The position numbers and the translations under genes are program-made. From Gemmatimonadota bacterium (GTDB taxonomy: Bacteria > Orphanbacterota > Orphanbacteria > Orphanbacterales > Orphanbacteraceae), in the NCBI GenBank assembly GCA_013002425.1, contig JABDJQ010000131.1, positions 1 to 12,532 of the forward strand: 12,532 nucleotides of DNA, in the 5' to 3' direction. Shown in pieces: positions 1 to 7,572 of the stretch (its first letter is position 1; each line of letters starts with the position of its first letter). The notes below the pieces were generated by a model. The model was not told the DNA's origin. It saw only the letters and a program-made list of their open reading frames with translations, and searched no databases.

Positions 1-486
1 CCTCGGCTGCGGCACCGGCGCCGTAGCGGAAGCGCTGGCCCCGTTCGTGAGCGAGGTGATCGGCGTCGACGCCTCCCCCGCCATGCTGCAGGGAGCGGAG
101 CAACGCCTCGCGCGATTCGAAAACGTCACGCTGCATGCGGGCGAACTCGAACATGTACCGCTTGCGAACGGTGCGGCTGATGCCGTATCTCTGATGCTCG
201 TGCTGCATCATCTCGATCGCCCCGAACTCGCGGTGCGGGAAGCCGCGCGCATTGCGAAGCCGGGAGGAAAGATTCTGATCGTCGACATGCTGACGCATGA
301 TCGCGTGCAATACAGGCGGGAGATGGGCCACACGCGGCTCGGATTCTCGCAGGAGGAAATCGAAACGATTTGTCACGAAGCCGGACTCGGCGGGACGCGC
401 TTTCAGCCGCTCCCTCCCGCGCCGGAAGCAAAGGGACCGAACCTGTTCGCGTTCAGCGCGAGCAAAGAACAAGGAACCAGAAAATC

Positions 487-490
<4 letters not shown>
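1..490 (+). CDS. SAM-dependent methyltransferase domain protein, 3' part (probably ArsR/SahR-like regulator-methyltransferase fusion)
   Basis: The reading frame is open from base 2, so the start lies outside the window; 162 residues are visible. They begin inside the class I methyltransferase fold at the SAM-binding motif LGCGTG, followed by the acidic loop VIGVDAS and the post-core strands around LMLVLHHL and GGKILIVDM. The tail, with MGHTRLGFSQEEI, a helix ending in EAGL, and PEAKGPNLFAFSA, resembles from memory the C-terminus of proteins that join an N-terminal ArsR winged helix to a methyltransferase domain. In such SahR-type regulators the domain senses S-adenosylhomocysteine and the target genes belong to the SAM cycle. 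The ATGA overlap with ahcY (ATG 487-489, TGA 488-490) fits that role and implies translational coupling. The DNA-binding domain cannot be seen, so a stand-alone methyltransferase remains possible. The methyltransferase fold is certain; the regulator fusion is inference. Confidence 0.8.
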
Positions 491-1971
<1,481 letters not shown>

Positions 1972-2032
1972 GAACAGCGCGCGAGCGCCTGCTGATGACC
2001 GCCCGGCAACGGTCGGGAGAGTAGAACGAAAG

Positions 2033-2061
2033 AAGCCCGGACCACTGCGGTTCGGGCTTTT
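2033..2061. terminator. Bidirectional intrinsic terminator between ahcY and the converging glycosyltransferase gene
   Basis: AGCCCGGACC and GGTTCGGGCT form a stem of about 11 base pairs (one G-T wobble) around the loop ACTGC, followed on the + strand by TTTTC. Read on the - strand, the same stem is followed by a T-rich stretch (TTCTTTCG). It lies 60 bases after the ahcY stop and directly beyond the glycosyltransferase stop, so it can end both converging transcripts. Confidence 0.85.
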
Positions 2062-2062
2062 C

Positions 2063-2827
2063 TCATGCGCCGGAAAGTTTGCGGCCGTCTTTTCGAAAGA
2101 GAGGCGAAGAGCTGAGCCCGCGTTTCGCCAGCGCGAACGCGAGCGCGGTCTGCAGGCACCCGAGGCCGTAGGTCACGCTGCGGCCGAAGTTGATCGACGA
2201 CGCTTCGTCGTGGTACGAAGTCGGGCAGCTGATTTCGCCCAGCGCGAATCCGAAATAGATCACCTGCACGAGCATCTGATTGTCGAATACGAAATCGTCC
2301 GAGTTCTCGAGCAGCGGCAGCGCTTCGAGCACCTCACGTGAAAACGCGCGGTACCCGGTGTGATACTCCGAGAGCTTGGCGCCGGTCGCGATGTTCTCGG
2401 CAGCGGTCAGAAGCCGGTTTGCGACGTACTTGTACCGGGGCATCCCTCCCTTGAGCGCGCCGCCCCCCACGATGCGCGAACCGAGAACGGCGTCGTAAAC
2501 GCCCTCCGCGATCAGCGACGACATGGCGCGCAGAAGCCGCGGATCGTACTGATAGTCGGGGTGCAGCATGACCACGATGTCGGCGCCGGCTTCGAGCGCC
2601 GCCCGATAGCACGTCTTCTGATTGGCCCCGTAACCGCGGTTTTCGTCGTGAACGATCGTCAGGATTCCGAGACTCTCGGAAAGTGAGGCGGTTGCGTCAC
2701 TGCTCGCGTCGTCGGTCAGGATCACGGTATCCACGATGTCGTGCGGAATTCTGTCGTACGTGGCGCGCAGCGTTTTCGCCGCGTTATAGGCGGGCAGCAC
2801 GACCGCCAGTTTCCTTCCGTTCAACAT
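2063..2827 (-). CDS. Family 2 glycosyltransferase (DPM/DPG-synthase-like)
   Basis: A 254-residue GT-A fold glycosyltransferase expected to transfer a sugar from a nucleotide-sugar donor, in this subgroup often onto a polyprenyl phosphate or envelope glycan precursor. Visible: the N-terminal strand LAVVLPAYNAAKTL (residues 7-20), the nucleotide-binding DDASSD (39-44), NRGYGANQKTCYRAAL (63-78), the acidic donor/metal site around HPDYQYDP (89-96, in place of the usual DaDlq), SRIVGGGA, and the acceptor-side HTGYRAFSREVL (156-167). There is no strong C-terminal membrane anchor; the segment VTYGLGCLQTALAFALAKRG (218-237) is only moderately hydrophobic. ATG 2827 is chosen because the LPAYN strand begins a few residues later, and GAGGAG lies about 9 bases upstream. 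The longer open frame upstream merely overlaps the phosphatase gene. The start overlaps the upstream stop by 7 bases, so the two genes are probably co-translated. Donor and acceptor cannot be read from sequence. Confidence 0.92.
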   Translation of the reverse strand: MLNGRKLAVVLPAYNAAKTLRATYDRIPHDIVDTVILTDDASSDATASLSESLGILTIVHDENRGYGANQKTCYRAALEAGADIVVMLHPDYQYDPRLLRAMSSLIAEGVYDAVLGSRIVGGGALKGGMPRYKYVANRLLTAAENIATGAKLSEYHTGYRAFSREVLEALPLLENSDDFVFDNQMLVQVIYFGFALGEISCPTSYHDEASSINFGRSVTYGLGCLQTALAFALAKRGLSSSPLFRKDGRKLSGA

Positions 2828-4044
2828 TCTCCGGCTCCTCGCACGCAGAGGACCGTACCCTTCATCGTGTCCGGCGTCTCGACTTCGAGAAGCGAAAGCA
2901 GTGTCGGGGCGACATCGATCACGGTACCGGACGGGGCGGCCGCGCGCAGCGACTCGTCGAACACGAGAAAGATTCCCTTTTCGCAGTCGTTGCCGGGAAG
3001 GTATCCGCAGTTGCTCCGCTGCCGCGCGTCCGCGATACGCGGCCACTGCTTCCTGTCGCCGAGACCGAGATAGAAATTGCCGAGCGGATGATGAAAATCG
3101 TGCGGGAAGAAGATATTGCCCGGCTCGAGAAACCCGAACAGCTCGCCATAGCTCGTGTCTCCGAAATCGAGATGGAGCGGCCCCATTTCGTCGTGCCGAA
3201 AAACGTGCACCATTTCCATTTCGCCGAGAAGCGTGCCGATCGTTTCCCGCGCCCGTTCCGTATGAAACCAGAAGCGCACCATCGGAAGTTCGAGAAAGTA
3301 CGAATACTCGTCGTCTGCAAGCCCGGACTTTCGGAGCGCCGCCTGCAGGTCAATGCTGCGCCTCACCGGCTCGTGACCGTGTTCGTTCACGAGAACGGGA
3401 AGGACGCCGTTATTCGCACATTTCTCGCAGGCCGCTTTTACGAATTCGTCGACCTTCCCGTACCAGCGCCCGACGCGAACGGAATCCGCGTACCACTGCT
3501 GAATGCGATTGATCGTATAGAGTTCGAGCCAGTCGAGGGCTACGTCGCCGTTCGCGCAGTCGGGAAGCACTTCCCCCACCGGATCGGACGGACTGCGAAA
3601 CTGATAGCGCGTCTGATCGCGACCGACCGCGCCCATGACCGAAACACGGCCGCCGATCTCGGAGAGCACGTCCCACGGCCTCGCAAAGCGGCGGTATTTG
3701 CTCCGTGTAATCTCGAAGCGCTTCCGGCGCCACGGCGGAATGGCGCTCAGGTCGAACTCACCCGTGATCCAGTGACGCATGCACTGCACCGATGTCGTCA
3801 GAATGTCGGGCACGATTCCCGACCCCCGGGGCGCGTCCGCGCTTTCTTTGAGTCGCACTCCCCAGATGCCGTGTTCGGGCGGATACGTTCCGGTCAGAAT
3901 CGACGGCAGAATGTCGTTGCTCGGGTAGTTTCGAAGCGAGAACGCCGGGCAGCGGGAACGCGCCTCGGCCAGAAACGGCATGGTTTCGGGACGGATCCAG
4001 CGGGAATCGAGCCCCGTAATGTTCATGACAAAGAGCTTCAACAT
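2821..4044 (-). CDS. Alkaline-phosphatase-superfamily protein (phosphodiesterase/pyrophosphatase-like), metal site possibly degenerate
   Basis: A 407-residue protein, apparently cytosolic (no signal peptide). The start resembles the VIGLDG strand of the family (NITGLD, with the metal-ligand Asp as D13). It is followed by a nucleophile-loop equivalent, PSNDILPSILTG (41-52, Ser42 aligning with the usual Thr), then YPPEHGIWG, and the closing DVAPTLLSLL...MKGTVL (377-398), a standard end for this superfamily. Other usual metal ligands seem replaced: the DHG of SDHG reads NEHG (220-223), the GYHP-like histidine reads GYLP (Leu349), and the usual DxxxH segment is TINRIQQW near 177-184. The protein may therefore be a non-catalytic relative or use different chemistry; these alignments are by eye. 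It is co-transcribed with the downstream glycosyltransferase (7-base overlap), suggesting work on the same glycan or phospho-intermediate. No clear ribosome binding site precedes ATG 4044; an internal Met7 is the alternative start. Confidence 0.82.
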   Translation of the reverse strand: MLKLFVMNITGLDSRWIRPETMPFLAEARSRCPAFSLRNYPSNDILPSILTGTYPPEHGIWGVRLKESADAPRGSGIVPDILTTSVQCMRHWITGEFDLSAIPPWRRKRFEITRSKYRRFARPWDVLSEIGGRVSVMGAVGRDQTRYQFRSPSDPVGEVLPDCANGDVALDWLELYTINRIQQWYADSVRVGRWYGKVDEFVKAACEKCANNGVLPVLVNEHGHEPVRRSIDLQAALRKSGLADDEYSYFLELPMVRFWFHTERARETIGTLLGEMEMVHVFRHDEMGPLHLDFGDTSYGELFGFLEPGNIFFPHDFHHPLGNFYLGLGDRKQWPRIADARQRSNCGYLPGNDCEKGIFLVFDESLRAAAPSGTVIDVAPTLLSLLEVETPDTMKGTVLCVRGAGEC

Positions 4045-4176
4045 GCTGGCAATGTAGCACTTCCGCCGGCTTGGATAAACACGAGTTCGGTATGCTATGA
4101 TCTGTTTCTGCTCCGCTGCTGATCCGGCTCAATATCGATATCGCTCCTGGAATCAAAGATGAACGAGAGAGGGACT
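4045..4176. other. Divergent intergenic region between phosphatase-like and M13 peptidase genes
   Basis: This 132-base gap separates two genes read in opposite directions and must hold both promoters. Its base composition is visibly AT-richer than the surrounding coding DNA, especially 4070-4145. No palindromic operator or riboswitch-like structure was recognised. For the - strand gene, TACATT (4051-4056 reversed) ends six bases before ATG 4044, a spacing that would produce a transcript starting at or near the start codon, but the match to consensus is modest. Confidence 0.5.
4071..4101 (+). promoter_or_regulatory. Candidate sigma-70-type promoter for the M13 peptidase gene
   Basis: TTGGAT (4071-4076) and TATGAT (4096-4101) resemble -35 and -10 hexamers, but the spacer is 19 bases, longer than the usual 17. 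TATGAT matches the -10 consensus at five of six positions and is the stronger half. Transcription would start near 4108, giving a leader of about 70 bases. Confidence 0.35.
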
Positions 4177-6264
4177 ATGAACGATCCAATCATGAAGAGA
4201 ATCGCGGGAAGCGTGTTCGCATGCGTCATGCTGCTGATCGCCGGCGCCGCGCCACTCGTCGCGCCGCTCCGGGCGGACACCACTACGGGCGAATCGGGTA
4301 CGCCGCAACTGGGAAGCTGGGGCGTCGAACTCGACGCGATGGATCCCGCCGTCTCCGCCGGCCAGGACTTCTTTCGGTATGCGAACGGAACCTGGCTTCG
4401 CGAATACGAAATTCCGGAAGACCTTTCGTCGTACAGCTCGTTCCATAAACTGCGGATCGAATCGGAAGAGAACGTGAAGGAGATTCTCGACGAGTCGGCC
4501 GCCACGCAGGTCGATCCGGGAAGCGTCATGTTCAAGGTCGGCGCTCTCTACAAGGATTATCTCGACGAAGAAGCGATTGAAAAGAGAGGGCTGGCTCCGC
4601 TCGCGGAGGGCCTGGCCGCGATCGAGAAGCTGTCGACATCCGAAGACGTGGCGCGCCATCTTGCCGCGGGAGCGCGAGCGGGCCGGAACACGCCGTTCAC
4701 TCACTACATCGATCAAGACTCGAAGAATCCGGAAATCTACCGCGCCTATTTCGGTCAGAGCGGACTTACGCTGCCCGACCGTTCCTACTATCTCGATACC
4801 GAAAACGAGCGGTTTCAGAAAGCGCTCGCGAGCTATCGCGAGTACCTTACGGATCTATTCATGCTGATCGACGACAAAGACCCGGAGGCCAGTGCGCATG
4901 ACGTGATCGCACTCGAAACGGAACTCGCGGAAAAGCACTGGGAGCGCGCGTTAACGCGTGACAGAGACAAGACGTACAATGTAATGACGCTCGAAGAGCT
5001 GGCGCTGTCCGCCCCCGGATTCCCCTGGAACGCTTACCTCGACGGCCTCGGTCTCGCGAACGAGACCCACTTCGTGATCGAGACGCCGAGCGCCTTTGCG
5101 GGCATGGCGGAGGTCTTTGCGTCCACGCCGATCCCCGTGTGGCGCTCCTATATGAAGGCATCGCTCGTAAGCCGTAACGCGCAGCTCCTCCCGAAGGAGT
5201 TCGACGAAGCACAGTTCCGCTTCATTTCGACTGCAATGACGGGGGCGAAAGAGCAGCGCGCCCGCTGGAAGCGTTTCGTGAACCTCATGAACCGCAGCAT
5301 GGGCGAAAGTGTCGGCCGGCTTTACGTCGAACGACACTTCAAACCCGAGTCGAAAGAGCGCATGGATCAGCTCGTCGAGAATCTCATCGTCGCGTTCGAG
5401 GAACGGATCAACAGCCTCGAATGGATGTCCGAACCGACGAAAGCCGAAGCGCTCGAGAAGCTCGCGAAGTTCTCCGTAAAGATCGGCTATCCGGACAAAT
5501 GGAAGGACTACTCTTCGCTCGATGTTCAGCCGGGCGACCTGGTCGGCAACGTGAATCGCGCGGCCGAGTGGAAATACGAATACGACCGCGGGAAGCTCGG
5601 CGGACCGGTCGACCGCGGCGAGTGGTTCCTGCCGCCGCAGACGGTGAACGCCTACTATAATCCCGGCATGAACGAAATCGTGTTCCCCGCGGCCATTCTG
5701 CAGCCGCCTTTCTTCGATCCGAACGCGGACGACGCCGTCAACTACGGCGGCATCGGCGCGGTGATCGGACATGAGATCGGACACGGTTTCGACGATCAGG
5801 GACGGAAGTCGGACGGCGACGGCGTCCTTCGCGAATGGTGGACACCGGAAGACGAAGCGAAGTTCAAAGCAAAGGCCGAGAAGCTCGTCGAGCAGTACAA
5901 CGGCTACAGCCCCCTCGAGGGCGTCTTCGTGAACGGCGAACAGACGCTCGGCGAAAACATCGGCGATCTCGGCGGCCTCGAAATCGCCTATCACGCGTAC
6001 AGGCTGAGCCTGAACGGGCAGGAAGCGCCCGTACTCGACGGTCTCACGGGCGACCAGCGTTTCTTCCTCGGCTTCGCTCAGATCTGGCGCGCCAAGATCC
6101 GCGACGAAACGATGCTGGTGCGTGTTTCATCCGGGGTGCACAGCCCGCCGGAATTCCGCGTCAACGGAATCGTGCGCAACATCGACGGCTGGTACGCCGC
6201 TTTCGACGTGAAACCGGGCGATCCGATGTATCTGCCGCCGGAAGAGCGCGTGCATATCTGGTAG
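4177..6264 (+). CDS. Secreted M13 family zinc metallopeptidase (neprilysin/PepO-type)
   Basis: An exported endopeptidase that cleaves oligopeptides in a closed two-lobed chamber; 695 residues, the usual full length for the family. A signal peptide covers residues 1 to about 32 (KR, a hydrophobic run VFACVMLLIAGAA, probable cleavage after LRA). The N-terminal M13 lobe includes DFFRYANGTW. The catalytic lobe shows the substrate-binding NAYYNP (from N491), zinc motif HEIGH (H532, E533, H536), the ENIGD helix supplying the third zinc ligand E593 with D597, and HSPPEFRVNG, giving the transition-state histidine H655 and R661. The mature protein contains no cysteine; the usual C-terminal CxxW of animal relatives is HIW here. 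ATG 4177 is preferred over in-frame ATG 4159 because GAGAGAGGG lies just before it; the choice only shifts the signal peptide by six residues. It is transcribed alone and ends at the terminator at 6300. Confidence 0.96.
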   Translation: MNDPIMKRIAGSVFACVMLLIAGAAPLVAPLRADTTTGESGTPQLGSWGVELDAMDPAVSAGQDFFRYANGTWLREYEIPEDLSSYSSFHKLRIESEENVKEILDESAATQVDPGSVMFKVGALYKDYLDEEAIEKRGLAPLAEGLAAIEKLSTSEDVARHLAAGARAGRNTPFTHYIDQDSKNPEIYRAYFGQSGLTLPDRSYYLDTENERFQKALASYREYLTDLFMLIDDKDPEASAHDVIALETELAEKHWERALTRDRDKTYNVMTLEELALSAPGFPWNAYLDGLGLANETHFVIETPSAFAGMAEVFASTPIPVWRSYMKASLVSRNAQLLPKEFDEAQFRFISTAMTGAKEQRARWKRFVNLMNRSMGESVGRLYVERHFKPESKERMDQLVENLIVAFEERINSLEWMSEPTKAEALEKLAKFSVKIGYPDKWKDYSSLDVQPGDLVGNVNRAAEWKYEYDRGKLGGPVDRGEWFLPPQTVNAYYNPGMNEIVFPAAILQPPFFDPNADDAVNYGGIGAVIGHEIGHGFDDQGRKSDGDGVLREWWTPEDEAKFKAKAEKLVEQYNGYSPLEGVFVNGEQTLGENIGDLGGLEIAYHAYRLSLNGQEAPVLDGLTGDQRFFLGFAQIWRAKIRDETMLVRVSSGVHSPPEFRVNGIVRNIDGWYAAFDVKPGDPMYLPPEERVHIW

Positions 6265-6287
6265 GAACGAGTGAAGGGCGCGCGCCC

Positions 6288-7460
6288 TCAGTCAGTTTGA
6301 AGGCCGGTCTCTTCGCGAGGCCGGCCTTTCTCATGTGCAGCCAGATCGTAGCAGTAGAGCATTCCGCTTACGGAACCGACGAACAGTTTCCCGTCGGAAA
6401 ACCCGAATGACCGGAGGCCGTCGCCGTCCCAGTCGTACTCCGGTTCGACCGCGAACTCCTGCACGAGTTCGCCGGAATCGATATCGATGACGCCGATCAC
6501 GCCGCTCGACGTACCCGCGAGAATCCAGCGTTCGCCGAGCCGGTACGGGCGCTGCGAAATCCACGCGGACCCGTTCGGCGGCAGCGCGACCCATTCGCGC
6601 TCGAGGTCGGGGCTCCATCGCGTCATGCGTCCCTCCCATGCGTTCCGCGCGAGAAAGGACGCGAACGAACCGTCCTCGCCCAGCGCCACGAGATTGCCGC
6701 GCGGCTCTCCACCCGCGTGTGCGGTTCGGATCGTGTCGCCGCCCGCGATCGAAAGCATCGAGAACACGGAATCGACCGTTCCGGTCACGACGAAGTCGCC
6801 CGCGGAGAGAACGGAACTCGAAACGCCGGCCCCGAGATCACGCTCCCAGACAGTATCGCCGCGGCTCAGATCGAGCGCGCGCACGAAGCCGTCGAGACAA
6901 CCGACCACCAGCGTCGAACCGGCGACCGCGGGCACGAGCCCCATGAACCGGTGGATCGCCCCTTCCCGATGAAACGCGCGCCGCCAGATGATCGCGCCGT
7001 CGGCAGGGTCGATCGCGAGGACTTCGCTCTGGAGCGTGAACGCGTATACGCGACCGTCATGCTCGACGAGGTCGACGGCGATTCCGCTGCCCGCACTCAC
7101 CTTCCAGACCGGTTCACCGCTCGCGAGATCAAACGCGTAAAGAAATCCCGTCTGCCCGTCTGTGGGCACGATCGCGCGGTCTTCCGTCAGAAGCATGTCG
7201 CCGTGAAAATCGTGCGCGCCGTCCGAAACGATATCGTATTCCCAGAGAGGCTCACCCGTCGCGAGGTCGAGGGAGACGAATCGACCGGAGCACGAACCGA
7301 TGTAGACACGGTCGCCCGAAACTTCGGGCGCGGCGAAGATTCAGCCGCCCGAGTCGTAGGTCCAGGAGAGCTTCATTCCGTCGAGGGGCCCGGCCGCGGC
7401 CGGACAGGCGAGGGCCGCGAGAAAAAGACATGAGAGTAGAAGGCGGATCATGTTCCCCAT
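6288..7460 (-). CDS. Secreted PQQ-type beta-propeller protein with an in-frame TGA at codon 40 (candidate selenoprotein, otherwise disrupted)
   Basis: Reading through one TGA (7343-7341) gives 390 residues. The start, ATG 7460, has GGAGGG nine bases upstream; ATG 7451 in the same frame is an alternative. A signal peptide follows (MIRLLLSCLFLAALA, probable cleavage after PAAA). The rest consists of repeated propeller blades: RVYIGSCSGRFVSLDLATG, FLYAFDLASGEPVW, VLAIDPADGAIIW, LVVGCLDGFVRALDLSRG, DFVVTGTVDSVF, WILAGTSSGVIGVIDIDSG and LFVGSVSGMLYCYDLA, about seven blades in all. Such proteins usually act as periplasmic or extracellular scaffolds; a bound PQQ cofactor is not implied. The TGA sits between DSGG and IFAAPEV, in the first blade, where the frame and repeat pattern continue without shift. 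It is either selenocysteine (see the hairpin at 7313-7330), a nonsense mutation (CGA, GGA, TGG and TGC are each one change away) or an assembly error. If it stops translation, only a leaderless fragment from ATG 7196 could be made. Confidence 0.75.
6300..6330 (+). terminator. Intrinsic terminator of the M13 peptidase gene, embedded in the end of the converging gene
   Basis: AAGGCCGGTCTC pairs with GAGGCCGGCCTT (12 base pairs with one wobble) around the loop TTCGC and is followed by a short T-rich tail (TTCTC). It begins 36 bases after the M13 stop. It lies inside the last codons of the - strand beta-propeller gene. No T run follows it in the - direction, so it should act mainly on + strand transcription. 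Confidence 0.75.
7313..7330 (-). promoter_or_regulatory. SECIS-like hairpin directly downstream of the in-frame TGA
   Basis: On the transcribed strand CGCCCGAAGTTTCGGGCG is a perfect inverted repeat. With a minimal loop it gives a 7-base-pair stem and the tetraloop AGUU. The apical loop begins 17 bases after the TGA and has G as its second base, followed by U. The published bacterial SECIS rules ask for roughly 16-37 bases from UGA to the loop, a short loop, and a G in the first two loop positions, and SelB binding in E. coli uses a loop GU. All are met. High GC makes chance hairpins more likely, so the element remains a candidate. Confidence 0.45.
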
Positions 7461-7572
7461 TTTAACGCACCCTCCGGAGGTCCGCCATTTCTTTGGCGGG
7501 CCGGAAGACCGGCTACAGGGGGGCGGCCGCCGCGCAGTAAGGGGGAGCGTGCGCGGCGACCGCCTTGCATAA
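7461..7572. other. Gap between subtilase and beta-propeller genes
   Basis: This 112-base gap separates two genes on the same strand. It holds a 6-base-pair hairpin CCGCCA/TGGCGG (7482-7499) and a short CCGG-AAGA-CCGG hairpin (7501-7512). Neither has a T run in the - direction, so read-through from the protease gene into the propeller gene is possible. CCTCCGGAGG (7471-7480) contains the propeller gene's ribosome binding site in a perfect palindrome. Confidence 0.5.

Noticed and set aside
2683..4122. A 479-codon + strand frame opposite the phosphatase and glycosyltransferase genes
   Set aside because: Arg/Ala-rich shadow without motifs. The - strand frames show family signatures, an operon-type overlap and a terminator.
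6275..6288. Perfect 14-base palindrome AGGGCGCGCGCCCT after the M13 gene
   Set aside because: It touches the stop codon of the converging gene, is not repeated elsewhere in the window, and has no T tract. It is probably a by-product of high GC beside the real terminator.
7341..7343. Organism-wide reassignment of TGA to Gly or Trp as the explanation of the in-frame TGA
   Set aside because: At least six other genes in the window end naturally in TGA at the expected place, and Trp and Gly are encoded by standard codons throughout.
7482..7499. Hairpin CCGCCA/TGGCGG as a terminator of the subtilase gene
   Set aside because: On the - strand it is followed by ACCTCC, not a T run, and the stem is only six pairs.
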